From the NCBI RefSeq assembly GCF_031679605.1, contig NZ_CP117522.1, forward strand, positions 744,001 to 808,000: a stretch of 64,000 bases of DNA. The letters are read 5' to 3'. A model generated the notes under the pieces. It searched no databases. It saw only the letters and a list, made by a program, of their open reading frames with translations, and was not told where the DNA came from. Shown piece by piece: positions 53,102 through 61,656 of this stretch (the stretch's first letter is position 1; every line of letters starts with the position of its first letter). Source of the stretch: Streptomyces luomodiensis (lineage in GTDB: Bacteria; Actinomycetota; Actinomycetes; Streptomycetales; Streptomycetaceae). The translations under genes were made by a program, and so were the position numbers.

Positions 53102-54099
53102 TGAGTTCGCAATCGCCCCTTCTCACCGTGGCCGACGGTGTGCACGTCTGGTCCCCGACCCCGAGTGCCGGATGGGGTCTGGCCAACTGCGGTCTGATCG
53201 TCTCCCCCGATGGCGCCGCCGCCTGGATCGACACCCCCTACGACCGGCGGATGGCCGGTGACTTCCTGGCGCGGAGCCGCGCCCTGCTGCCCGACGGGGG
53301 CCGGATCGAGCGGGTGATCGTCACCCATGCCAACGGCGACCACCTGTGGGGCGCCGAGGTCGTGCCGGACGCCGAGATCGTCGCCACCCGCGAGGCGCTC
53401 GGCCATATCGAGTACGAGCCCTCCCCGCAGCAGTTGCACGCCCTGGTGCACGGCAGCGACCCGGCGACCCCGCTCGGCTGGTATCTCCAGCGGCACTTCG
53501 GGCGGTTCGACTGGGCCGCCACCGAGGTCGTCGAGCCGACGCTCACCTTCGTAGGCGAACTCGACCTGCGCGTGGGCCAGGTGCCGGTGCGGGTGTTCAG
53601 TCTGCCGTCCGCGCACACCGCCGGCGATCTGGTGGCGTATCTGCCACGGCAGAAGGTGGCGTTCACCGGCGATGTCATCTTCGCCTCCGGCCCTGAGGAC
53701 CCCGGTGACCACGCGGTGCACTGGGCGGGCCCGCTGGACAACGTGATCGCCGCCTGTGAGCGGGTGCTCGCGACCGGGGCCGAGGTGATCGTCCCCGGCC
53801 ATGGCCCGGTCCTGGACCGGGCAGGGGTGCGCGGCCACATCGGCTATCTGGAGCATGTCCGGGACCGCACCCGGCAGTTGCACGCGGCAGGGGTACCGGC
53901 CCTGGAGGCCGCCCGTACACTCATCGCCGAGAACGCCCATCCGTCACTGGGCCTGCCCGAGCGACTGGTGATCACGGTGGGTTCGGAGTACCGGCACCTG
54001 AACGGCGGCGACGAACCGGCGGACCTCATGGCCACCATGGCCGATCTCGCCCAGGTGGCATGGGAGCGACGCGAGGCCGCGCCGCCGGCCTCGGCCTGA
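53101..54099 (+). CDS. Metallo-beta-lactamase-fold hydrolase
   Basis: A 332-residue cytoplasmic MBL-fold protein. The metal motif reads THANGDH where most members have HxHxDH, so the second His is replaced by Asn, as in a known subgroup (HxNxDH). Later ligands are LPSAHTAGD, FTGDVIFA and IVPGHGPV. Substrate cannot be told; relatives hydrolyse lactones, thioesters or nucleic acids. It follows gltD by 116 nt with its own probably leaderless promoter and converges on lpd. Confidence 0.85.
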   Translation: MSSQSPLLTVADGVHVWSPTPSAGWGLANCGLIVSPDGAAAWIDTPYDRRMAGDFLARSRALLPDGGRIERVIVTHANGDHLWGAEVVPDAEIVATREALGHIEYEPSPQQLHALVHGSDPATPLGWYLQRHFGRFDWAATEVVEPTLTFVGELDLRVGQVPVRVFSLPSAHTAGDLVAYLPRQKVAFTGDVIFASGPEDPGDHAVHWAGPLDNVIAACERVLATGAEVIVPGHGPVLDRAGVRGHIGYLEHVRDRTRQLHAAGVPALEAARTLIAENAHPSLGLPERLVITVGSEYRHLNGGDEPADLMATMADLAQVAWERREAAPPASA

Positions 54100-54172
54100 G
54101 CACCGCGGCGGGACGCGGGGGCGGCGCGCCCACGGCGCGTACCCGCGCCCTGCCCGGCGGGAGCGCCCGCTC

Positions 54173-55573
54173 TCACATATTGATCATGTGTCCGGCGAGG
54201 CCGTGGACGGCCTCCTTCACCGCCTCGCTGAGGGTCGGATGGGCATGGACGTTGCGGGCCACCTCGTGCACGGTGAGATCCCACTGCTGGGCGAGGGTGA
54301 GTTCGGGCAGCAGCTCGGTGACCTCGGGGCCGATGAGATGGCCGCCCAGCAGCTCGCCGTGGCGGCCGTCGCTGACGAGCTTCACGAAGCCGACGGGGTC
54401 GCCGAGCCCCTGGGCCTTGCCGTTGGCGGTGAACGGGAACTTCGCCACCCGGACGTCGAAACCGCGCTCCCGCGCCTGGGCCTCGGTCCAGCCGAAGCTG
54501 GCGATCTGCGGCTGGCAGAAGGTGGCGCGCGGGATCATCACATAGTCGAGCTCCATGGTCTCCGCCCCGGCGATGGTCTCCGCCGCGACGATGCCCATGG
54601 CCTCGGCGGCGTGCGCCAGCATCAGTTTGGCGGTGACGTCGCCGATGGCGAAGATGTGCGGCACATTGGTGCGGCACCGGCCGTCGACATCGATGGCGCC
54701 GCGTTCGGTCAGCGCCACGCCGGTGTGCTCCAGCCCGTATCCGCGCACCCGCGGCCGGAACCCGATGGCCTGGAGCACCCGGGCGGCCTGGAGGGTCTGC
54801 CGCTGACCGCCCGTGGTCACCATGACCTTGACCGCGGGACCCGCGTCGTTGATCGCCTCCACCCGGGTGGAGGTCAGGATGTTGATGCCGAGCCTGCGGA
54901 AGCGGCGGGTGAGCTCGGCGGAGACCTCCTCGTCCTCCAGGGGCACGATCCGGTCCATGAACTCCACCAGCGTCACCTGCACCCCGTAGCTGTGCATGAT
55001 GTACGCGAACTCCACACCGATGGCGCCCGCGCCCGCGATCAGGACGCTGCCGGGCAGGGTGGGGGCGAGGATCTGCTCCTCGTAGGTCACCACCCGCTCG
55101 CTGAGCGAGGTGCCGGGCAGCAGATTGGTGATCGAGCCCGCGGCGATGACGCAGTGGTCGAAGCCGAGCGTCTCCATGCCGCCGTCGGAGCGGGTGACCC
55201 GCAGCTCGTGCGGGCCGGTGAAGGCGCCCCGCCCCTCGTATTGGGTGATTTTGTTCTTCTTCATCAGATAGTGGACGCCCTTGACCCGTCCGTCGGCCAC
55301 CTTGCGGCTGCGCTCGAACGCCTGCCGGTAGTCCACGGTGACATCGCCGTTCACCCGGATGCCGAAGTTCTTGGCCTCATGGAGGAACAGATGGGTCAGC
55401 TCGGCGTTGCGCAGCAGGGCCTTGGACGGGATGCAGCCCACGTTCAGGCAGACGCCGCCCCAGTAGCGTTCCTCGACGATGGCCGTGGTCAGGCCCAGCT
55501 GGGCGGCGCGGATGGCGGCGACATAGCCACCCGGCCCGGCTCCCAGGACCACGACGTCGAAATGTGCGCTCAT
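54173..55573 (-). CDS. lpdA: Dihydrolipoyl dehydrogenase
   Basis: A 466-residue flavoprotein disulfide reductase, the E3 of 2-oxoacid dehydrogenase complexes. FAD motif [18 protein letters not shown], redox disulfide [16 protein letters not shown] motif [17 protein letters not shown], second FAD motif [15 protein letters not shown], and the C-terminal His-Glu pair in [13 protein letters not shown] are all present. ATG 55573 (MSAHFD) is preferred over an upstream in-frame start; AAGGTG lies 6 nt before it. It diverges from the S4 gene across only 30 bp. Confidence 0.95.
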   Translation of the reverse strand: MSAHFDVVVLGAGPGGYVAAIRAAQLGLTTAIVEERYWGGVCLNVGCIPSKALLRNAELTHLFLHEAKNFGIRVNGDVTVDYRQAFERSRKVADGRVKGVHYLMKKNKITQYEGRGAFTGPHELRVTRSDGGMETLGFDHCVIAAGSITNLLPGTSLSERVVTYEEQILAPTLPGSVLIAGAGAIGVEFAYIMHSYGVQVTLVEFMDRIVPLEDEEVSAELTRRFRRLGINILTSTRVEAINDAGPAVKVMVTTGGQRQTLQAARVLQAIGFRPRVRGYGLEHTGVALTERGAIDVDGRCRTNVPHIFAIGDVTAKLMLAHAAEAMGIVAAETIAGAETMELDYVMIPRATFCQPQIASFGWTEAQARERGFDVRVAKFPFTANGKAQGLGDPVGFVKLVSDGRHGELLGGHLIGPEVTELLPELTLAQQWDLTVHEVARNVHAHPTLSEAVKEAVHGLAGHMINM

Positions 55574-55591
55574 GCGTCGCACCTTAGACAT

Positions 55592-55604
55592 TAGAGTCGG
55601 GGTA
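55592..55604 (+). promoter_or_regulatory. Compact divergent promoter, leaderless for S4 gene
   Basis: TAGAGT (55592-55597) lies six bases before the S4 ATG at 55604. On the minus strand TAATGT (55593-55588) is a -10 candidate for lpdA, so the two -10 boxes overlap within a 30-bp gap and transcription is likely mutually exclusive. Confidence 0.5.
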
Positions 55605-55993
55605 TGGCTTCAGACGAGGGGTCCGTACGGGTGGACAGCTGGATCTGGTCCGTGCGGCTGACCAAAACGCGGTCCATGGCCGCCTCGGCCTGCCGGGCGG
55701 GGCACGTCCGGGTCAACGGCGAGCGCGTCAAACCCGCCCAGGCGGTGCGGCCCGGTGACGAGGTGCGGTTGCGCCATGCGGGGCGCGACCGGGTCGTGGT
55801 CGTCTCGCGCATCGTGCGCAAGCGGGTCGGGGCGCCGGTCGCGGCCGAATGCTACGTCGACAACAGTCCTCCTCCGCCACCGCGCGAGCACACCGTGCCG
55901 ATCGGGCTGCGCGACCGCGGGGCGGGCCGCCCCACCAAGCGCGACCGGCGCGAGATGGAGCGGCTGCGCGGTATGCCCGGCGGCCTCGGCTAG
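55604..55993 (+). CDS. S4-domain RNA-binding protein, Hsp15-like
   Basis: A 129-residue basic protein. The S4 domain occupies residues 8-70 ([42 protein letters not shown]). The C-terminal tail is rich in Arg/Lys and Pro ([18 protein letters not shown]), as in Hsp15/YrfH-type proteins that bind stalled 50S-tRNA complexes. It probably has a leaderless mRNA. Confidence 0.9.
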   Translation: MASDEGSVRVDSWIWSVRLTKTRSMAASACRAGHVRVNGERVKPAQAVRPGDEVRLRHAGRDRVVVVSRIVRKRVGAPVAAECYVDNSPPPPPREHTVPIGLRDRGAGRPTKRDRREMERLRGMPGGLG

Positions 55994-56042
55994 CGACCGC
56001 GGGTCCCTCCCGCCCGGCTCCGCCGGAAGGGCCCCCGGCCGG

Positions 56043-57296
56043 TCAGCCCGCCGTGATCCGTACCGGGCCGCCGTGTGCGTCGGCCCGGTCGATCCAGTCG
56101 GCGGACAGATGGCACGGCCGGTTGGGTGCCACGGTGCGGGGCAGGCGTCCGCGGTGCAGGGTCCGGCCGTCCTGGCTGACGGTGAGCACCGGCCGGGTCA
56201 GGAATCCGGCGGTGCGCAGGATGAGGCGGCCGCGCGGCGGAGGGGGCCCGTGCGGGGCGACCCGGTTGGGCCAGACCCACAGCAGCGGCGCCTCGACCCG
56301 CACGGGCAGCGGTCCCGGGGCCCACGGCCGGCCGGCGAGATGGCGCAGCACGGGCCCGGCGGCGCACCGGCCGTCGAGGGCGGCGATATCGGCGGTCTCG
56401 ACGGGGTGCAGCAGATTGCCGACGGCGAAGACGCCGGGTTGGCCGGTGCGGAACTCGGCGTCGGCCGCCGGGCCGCGGGTGCCGGGGTCGAGGGCGATCC
56501 CGGCGCTTCTGGCCAGTTCGTGGTCGGGGATCCAGTCGCCGGTGAACACCACGGTGTCGCAGCCGACGGCCGCGGTTCGGCCGTCCCGGTGCCGCAGACG
56601 CAGGCTCTCCAGCCGCCCCGAGCCGGTCAGTTCGGTCACGGTGGCGTCGGTGACCAGCGGAAAGCCATGGCGCAGCCGGGTGCCGAGGTGGCGCGCCGGA
56701 TGGGTCTGGTGGCGGGGCTGGTCGGTGACCATGGCGACCACCTCGGCTCCGGCCTGACGCAACGTGGCCACCGCGGAGTAGCTGACCGGTTCGGCGCCGA
56801 CGATGACGGCGCGGCGCCCCACGTCCTGGCCGTGCAGATGGACGGCCTGCTGCAGCTGTCCGGTGGTGAGGACGCCCGCCGGCCGGGTGCCGGGCACCAG
56901 CCGGGCGCTGCGCGGGCGTTCCCGGGCGCCGGTGGCCAGGACGACAGCCGTGGCGGTGATCCGCTCCAGGCCGGCCGGCCCGGTGAGGTCCACGGTCCTC
57001 GGGGCCGCCCAGCCGGTGGCCGTGACCCCGGTGCGCAGCACCGCCCCGGCGCGGACGGCGGCGGCGATGTGGTGACGGGCGTAGTCGGGGCCGGTCATCA
57101 TCCGGCGCAGGTCGCGCAGTCCGAATCCGGTGTGGTGGCAGTGGCGGGGGATGCCACCCGCCCGCTGTTCGCGGTCCAGGACCTCGACCCGTTCCACCCC
57201 GGCGGCGGCCAGCCGCGCGGCGACCGCCAGCCCGGCCGGTCCGGCCCCGATGACCAGCACGTCGACGGTCCGGTGGATGCGGTCGGTGGGGGTCAT
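56043..57296 (-). CDS. FAD-dependent pyridine nucleotide-disulfide oxidoreductase, GlpB-like position
   Basis: A 417-residue flavoprotein. The N-terminal FAD motif is VLVIGAGPAGLAVAARLA. The second Rossmann motif reads VIVGAEPVSYSAVATL, an imperfect GxGxxG (Glu-Pro in place of the central Gly), and GVFAVGNLLHPVETAD is the late FAD contact. The start overlaps the stop of the GlpA-like gene by 4 nt (ATGA). In operons with a kinase and a GlpA-like protein, such enzymes serve as electron-accepting subunit of a glycerol-3-phosphate dehydrogenase. A GlpC or DUF1667 partner is not present. Confidence 0.85.
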   Translation of the reverse strand: MTPTDRIHRTVDVLVIGAGPAGLAVAARLAAAGVERVEVLDREQRAGGIPRHCHHTGFGLRDLRRMMTGPDYARHHIAAAVRAGAVLRTGVTATGWAAPRTVDLTGPAGLERITATAVVLATGARERPRSARLVPGTRPAGVLTTGQLQQAVHLHGQDVGRRAVIVGAEPVSYSAVATLRQAGAEVVAMVTDQPRHQTHPARHLGTRLRHGFPLVTDATVTELTGSGRLESLRLRHRDGRTAAVGCDTVVFTGDWIPDHELARSAGIALDPGTRGPAADAEFRTGQPGVFAVGNLLHPVETADIAALDGRCAAGPVLRHLAGRPWAPGPLPVRVEAPLLWVWPNRVAPHGPPPPRGRLILRTAGFLTRPVLTVSQDGRTLHRGRLPRTVAPNRPCHLSADWIDRADAHGGPVRITAG

Positions 57297-58720
57297 CGCC
57301 GGGCCTCCGTCCGGTCCTCGGCCGTGGTGGCCTCCTCGAACTGGGCGCGCACGGCGGCGCCGCAGAAGAATCCCTGGCAGCGTCCGCCCAGGGCCCGGGT
57401 GCGGCGCCTGAGGCCGTCCAGCGAGGCCGGTGGCACGGTGGCGGTCAGCGCGTCGCGGATCTCGCCCCGGGTGACGCGTTCGCAGTGGCAGACCACGGTG
57501 CCGTAGGCGGGGTCGGCCGCGATGAGATCGGCTCGCTGGTAGGGGCGCGGGAACGCCTCGCCGATGGTGGGCATCCGCACGGGCTCGATCTCCCGCTCCG
57601 GCCCCAGGTCCAGCCCGCAGTCGGCGAGCAGTCCCGCCACATGCGCGGCGATCGCCATCGAGGCGGTGAGGCCGGTGGAACGGATGCCGCCCACGGCGAC
57701 ATACCGCCGGTCCGGGTCCGCGTGGATCTGGTAGTCGCCGTGCTCGGTGGCGGCGCGCAGCCCCGCGTAGACCGCGGTGACCTCTTCCTCCAGCAGGCGC
57801 GGCATGATCCGTGCGCCCTTCTCCCGGAGCGAGGCCAGTCCGTCGGCCGACGATCCGGTGGCGGTCTTGTCGTCCAGGTCCTCGGCGGTGGGGCCGAGCA
57901 TCACATTGCCGTACACGGTCGGCGCCACCAGTACGCCCTTGCCGAGCGCGGTGGGCACCGGCAGCAGGATGTGGTCGACCAGGCCGCGGGCGAACTTGTC
58001 GAAGACGATGAGCTGCCCGCGGCGCGGGGTCACGGTGAACTCCCGGTGGCCGAGCCGGCGGTTGATCTCATCCGAGTACAGCCCCGCGGCGTTGACCAGA
58101 TGACGGGTGCGCAGCAGCCCGCGCGGGGTGGCGATCTGGTGGTGGTGCGCATCCGTGGTGATGGCCCCGGCCGGGCAGTTCAGATGGAGGGCGACGCCCG
58201 CGCGCACCGCCTGGGTGGCGTAGGCGAGCGTCGTCGTCCAGGGGCAGATGATGCTCTCCCCGGGTACGTCGAGCGCGCCGAGGACGCCCGGCCCCAGATG
58301 GGGTTCGCGGGCGCGGACCGCGTCCGCGTCGAGGATGCTCGTCCGGTCGTAGCCGTTGCGCGCGGCCTTCTCGGCGAGTGCCGGCAGCGCGGCGAGCTGT
58401 TCCGCGTCCCAGGCGACGAGCAGCGCGCCGAGCGGTTCGAGCGGGATGCCGGTCTCGGCGGCGTACGCGGTCAGCAGCTGGTAGCCCTCGCGCACCAGCC
58501 GGGACTCCAGGGTGCCCGGCGTGGCGTCGAACCCGGTGTGCAGGATCGCGGTGTTGGCCTTGGAGGTGCCGTTGCCGACATCGTCGGACGCCTCGACGAG
58601 GGCGATCCGCAGCCGGTACCGGGCCAGTTCGCGGGCGATGGCGGTGCCGACCACCCCGGCGCCGACGATGGCCACGTCGTAGACCTCGTCAGGGAGGTCA
58701 CCCGTGGTCGTAACGGTCAT
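57293..58720 (-). CDS. GlpA-like FAD dehydrogenase with C-terminal BFD-type [2Fe-2S] domain
   Basis: A 475-residue DAO-family flavoprotein, starting at ATG 58720 after AAGGGA. FAD motif DVAIVGAGVVGTAIARELA; glycerol-3-phosphate dehydrogenase-like features include LGALLVAWDAEQ and GPTAEDLDDK; VGGIRSTGLTASMAIA is the distal FAD contact. The C-terminal 80 residues contain CHCERVTRGEIRDAL and RCQGFFCG, the four-Cys pattern of BFD/Fer2_BFD domains. It probably oxidises a phosphorylated polyol made by the upstream kinase and passes electrons to the downstream flavoprotein. Confidence 0.88.
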   Translation of the reverse strand: MTVTTTGDLPDEVYDVAIVGAGVVGTAIARELARYRLRIALVEASDDVGNGTSKANTAILHTGFDATPGTLESRLVREGYQLLTAYAAETGIPLEPLGALLVAWDAEQLAALPALAEKAARNGYDRTSILDADAVRAREPHLGPGVLGALDVPGESIICPWTTTLAYATQAVRAGVALHLNCPAGAITTDAHHHQIATPRGLLRTRHLVNAAGLYSDEINRRLGHREFTVTPRRGQLIVFDKFARGLVDHILLPVPTALGKGVLVAPTVYGNVMLGPTAEDLDDKTATGSSADGLASLREKGARIMPRLLEEEVTAVYAGLRAATEHGDYQIHADPDRRYVAVGGIRSTGLTASMAIAAHVAGLLADCGLDLGPEREIEPVRMPTIGEAFPRPYQRADLIAADPAYGTVVCHCERVTRGEIRDALTATVPPASLDGLRRRTRALGGRCQGFFCGAAVRAQFEEATTAEDRTEARR

Positions 58721-58770
58721 TGTGGTCCCTTGCTCGGTGGTGCGCGTGGCTGTGGATGCGGGGCCGGTGC

Positions 58771-60267
58771 TCAGGCGTGGGCGGCGGGCGGCGGCGCGTG
58801 GTCCAGCAGCGCGGCCACCGCCGAGCGGAAGCCGGCCAGGCGCTCGGCGGCCCGCTCCGCGCTGATCCGCGGTTCGTAGACGGCGGCGGGCCGCCACGCC
58901 GGAACCGCCTCCTCGACCGTCAGGTCCGGGTCGAGTCCCAACCGCGCGGCGGCGCCCACGCCCAGCGCCGTGACGTCCGGCAGCGCCGATACCTCCACCG
59001 GCCGTTGCAGCAGGTCGGCCTGGGTCTGCATGAGCAGCGCCGAACGGGTCAGCCCGCCGTCGACCCGCAGGACGGTCAACGGCGCGCCCAGATCGGAGGC
59101 TGCCGCCTCGGCGATCTCCACGACCTGGGCGGCGATGCCCTCGCACAGGGCGCGCACCAGATGACCGGCGGTGGTGTCGAGGCCGAGCCCGGTCAGCGAG
59201 CCCTTGAGGTCGCCGCGCCACCACGGCGCGGCGAGCCCGGCGAGTGCCGGTACGAAGGTGACGCCCCCGGTGTCGGGCACGGTCCGCCCGACCCGGTCGA
59301 GGTCCTGGGGGCCTTGGATCACCCCCAGGTCGCCGAGCCAGCGCACCGCGGAGGCCGCGGTGTACACCTGCCCGTCCAGGCAGTAGCTGGTGCGTCCGCC
59401 GAACCGCCAGGCCACGCAGGAGACCAGGCCGTGCGGGCCGCGCCGGGGCCGGTGCCCGGTCTGGGCGAGGAGGAAGGCGCCGGTGCCGTAGGTGCATTTG
59501 GCGCTGCCCGGCTCGGTCACCCGCTGCGCCAGCAGGGCGGCCTGCTGGTCGACGAGCAGTCCGGTGAGCGGGATGTCGCCGCCGAAGGCCGTGGTGGTGC
59601 CGACGACCTCGGCGGCGTCGACGATCCGGGGCAGCCGTTCGGCGGTCAGTCCGTACAGGTCCAGCGCCTTCGGGGACCAGACGACACGGTCGAGGTCGAG
59701 CAGCCCGGTGCGCCCCGCGGTGGCGGCGTCGGTGACGAAGGCTCCGGTGAGCCGGTGGACCAGCCATGCGTCGCTGGTGGTGACCACTCCCTGGCCGGTC
59801 AGATGGCGCCGGATCCACGCCATCTTGGGGGCCGCGAAGTACGGGTCGAGCGGCAGTCCGGTGAGGTCGCGCAGTGTCTCGGCGTGGGGCGCGAGCCGCG
59901 CGCACACGGTGTGCGCCCGCCGGTCCTGCCAGACCAGCGCGTCGGTCAGCGGGTCTCCGGTGACGGGGTCCCAGGCCAGTACGGTCTCGCCCTGGTTGGC
60001 CAGCCCGACCGCCACGACCGGTTCCCCGGCGGCCGCGAGGGCCTGGCGGCCGGCCTGGAGCACCGAGGTCAGCAGTGCGGCCGGGTCGGCCTCGACCAGT
60101 CCGCCGGGCAGATGGCGGGGGCGCACCGGGACCTCGGCGGAGCCGATCACCCCGCGTTCGGGGCAGAGCACCAGCGCCTTGGTGCCCGAGGTGCCTTGGT
60201 CGATGGCGAGGACCGGGCCGGTCGCGGGGTCGGCCGGGGTGCGGTGGCGGCGCTCTACAGGCAGCAT
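58771..60267 (-). CDS. Glycerol-kinase-like FGGY family kinase
   Basis: A 498-residue FGGY kinase, first gene of the operon. N-terminal phosphate motif LAIDQGTSGTKALVL; substrate loop VGLANQGETVLAWD; PYFAAPKMAWI; VDQQAALLAQ; YGTGAFLL; and the C-terminal LRVDGGLTRSALLMQ. These follow glycerol kinase closely, including the Tyr of PYF and the Asp of DQQAAL. However, the Arg of the usual NQRET glycerol-binding motif is Gly here (NQGET), so glycerol may not be the true substrate. A 19-bp repeat array occupies its leader. Confidence 0.88.
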   Translation of the reverse strand: MLPVERRHRTPADPATGPVLAIDQGTSGTKALVLCPERGVIGSAEVPVRPRHLPGGLVEADPAALLTSVLQAGRQALAAAGEPVVAVGLANQGETVLAWDPVTGDPLTDALVWQDRRAHTVCARLAPHAETLRDLTGLPLDPYFAAPKMAWIRRHLTGQGVVTTSDAWLVHRLTGAFVTDAATAGRTGLLDLDRVVWSPKALDLYGLTAERLPRIVDAAEVVGTTTAFGGDIPLTGLLVDQQAALLAQRVTEPGSAKCTYGTGAFLLAQTGHRPRRGPHGLVSCVAWRFGGRTSYCLDGQVYTAASAVRWLGDLGVIQGPQDLDRVGRTVPDTGGVTFVPALAGLAAPWWRGDLKGSLTGLGLDTTAGHLVRALCEGIAAQVVEIAEAAASDLGAPLTVLRVDGGLTRSALLMQTQADLLQRPVEVSALPDVTALGVGAAARLGLDPDLTVEEAVPAWRPAAVYEPRISAERAAERLAGFRSAVAALLDHAPPPAAHA

Positions 60268-60270
60268 GTC

Positions 60271-60345
60271 CGGTTCTTCGCTCGGGACTCGTGTTCTTCG
60301 CTGGTTCTTCGGCTCTTCGCTGGTTCTTCGGTTCTTCGCTCGGGC
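60271..60345. repeat. 19-bp direct repeats in leader of kinase operon
   Basis: TGGTTCTTCGGCTCTTCGC (60302-60320) and TGGTTCTTCGGTTCTTCGC (60321-60339) are adjacent units. A partial unit (TGTTCTTCGC, 60292-60301) and an outlying copy (CGGTTCTTCGCTCGGG, from about 60271) precede them. Each unit is itself two 9/10-bp halves with core TTCTTCG. Confidence 0.7.
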
Positions 60346-60484
60346 CGTGTGGATCGGTCAGAACTCGGGAATCGCTCAGGACTCGGGGACGTCGGCGGGG
60401 AGATCTTGCCGGAAAGCCTGGTGCAGCCGCGGGCCGGGCGTCAAGACGGCCCCGCCCCCCCCGTCAGCCGCCCGTGGTCCCCCT

Positions 60485-60513
60485 TTCCCGACAGGCCCCG
60501 GCGGGACTATAAG
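60485..60513 (+). promoter_or_regulatory. Candidate promoter of hypothetical gene
   Basis: TTCCCG (about 60485) and TATAAG (about 60508) are spaced 17 bp; TATAAG is an unusually good -10 in this GC-rich DNA. The leader to the ATG at 60587 would be about 67 nt. Confidence 0.45.
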
Positions 60514-60586
60514 ATCCCTGCAACCATCTCCCAGGCCCGTCGTTTCCCCGCGTCCGGTACGTCCGGCTCCGTACGAAAGTCAGCCG

Positions 60587-61594
60587 ATGCCCGAGGAAGA
60601 GTTCCGCCCCGTGTACCACCCCGCGGGGTATGACGGCGGACTGCGCATCGCGTTGCAGGAGCTGCGCGCCGGACGCTGGGTGTCGATGCGCGACCTGCTG
60701 GCGGAGACCCCCACCTGGTCGCTGTGGACCCAGCGCACCCAGGTGCTGGCCGCGGGCGCCGCCGGGTCGAACGTGGTGGACGCGTGGCGGGCCGAGGAGC
60801 CGCGGAGCGTCGCGGCGCTGGTGATGCACACCCGGGTCGCGGTGGAACGCGCGCTGCGCGCACACCGCGAGGGCCATCCCCGCACCCGCGAGCTGTGGCG
60901 GGAGGCGTGGCAGTCCTGCCAGCTGGCCGCACACCGCTCCCCGGCGGATCCCGTGCCGTGGGTGTGTCTGCTGGCCCTGGCCCAGTTGGACACGGGGCTG
61001 CGGCAGGAGGAACACCGGGTGCCGCCGCCCGCTCCGCTGCTGTTCCCCGGCCCCTGGGGACTGCTGGCGGAGGCCGACCGGCGCGATCCGCACAACCGCG
61101 AGGCCTACCACCGGATGTTGCAGTTCGTGTACGCCCGCCGGGCCGGCGGTTCCCTGGCGGAGGCGGTCAACTTCGTGCAGTGGGTGGTCTCGGGCGCGCC
61201 CGAGGGATCCGCTCTGCTGGTGCTGCCGCTGTACGTCCATGTCGAGCGGTACCGCGAGGAGCGTGGCTACGAGAAGGCACTCGACCTTCACTGGGCCACC
61301 GAGGACGCCATCCGGGACGCCCGGAGGGCGCTGCGCGGCTGGTTCGACCACGCGGATGTCGCGACGAGTTCGCTGCTGGATCTCAACCATCTGGCGCACG
61401 CCCTGTGGGGTGCGCTGCTCTTCACCGACGCGGCCCGTGTCTTCGAGGCGCTGGGGCCGTACTTCACCCCACTGCCCTGGGCCTGTCGCACCCATGACCC
61501 GGCCGACCACGCCGTGGCTGAAGAAATGTTTCTGCGCGCCCGGGTCCGCTCGCTGGCCGGCGCCCGTGGGCCAAGACCCGGGGCGAACGGCTGA
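60587..61594 (+). CDS. Hypothetical protein with helical repeat character
   Basis: A 335-residue soluble protein I do not recognise by name. It is rich in Ala, Arg, Leu and Trp with regular amphipathic helices, for example TRELWREAWQSCQLAAHRSP, WVCLLALAQLD and YEKALDLHWATEDAIRDARR, which suggests a TPR-like alpha-solenoid. The C-terminal part has DLNHLAHALWGALLFTDAAR. The frame is open far upstream, but the promoter at 60485 and gene spacing favour ATG 60587. It precedes the APC permease by 62 nt on the same strand. Confidence 0.7.
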   Translation: MPEEEFRPVYHPAGYDGGLRIALQELRAGRWVSMRDLLAETPTWSLWTQRTQVLAAGAAGSNVVDAWRAEEPRSVAALVMHTRVAVERALRAHREGHPRTRELWREAWQSCQLAAHRSPADPVPWVCLLALAQLDTGLRQEEHRVPPPAPLLFPGPWGLLAEADRRDPHNREAYHRMLQFVYARRAGGSLAEAVNFVQWVVSGAPEGSALLVLPLYVHVERYREERGYEKALDLHWATEDAIRDARRALRGWFDHADVATSSLLDLNHLAHALWGALLFTDAARVFEALGPYFTPLPWACRTHDPADHAVAEEMFLRARVRSLAGARGPRPGANG

Positions 61595-61656
61595 ACCGGG
61601 GTCCTCCCCGGCGCTCCCCGATCACCGCTCTCCCCGTCCTTCCGGAGGTGCATTCC

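Larger units (their letters stand above)
60268..60586. other. Divergent intergenic region with repeats and promoter
   Basis: These 319 bases separate the divergent kinase and hypothetical genes and contain no supported gene. They hold the 19-bp repeats (60271-60345) on the kinase side and a promoter-like pair on the other side. Confidence 0.6.
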
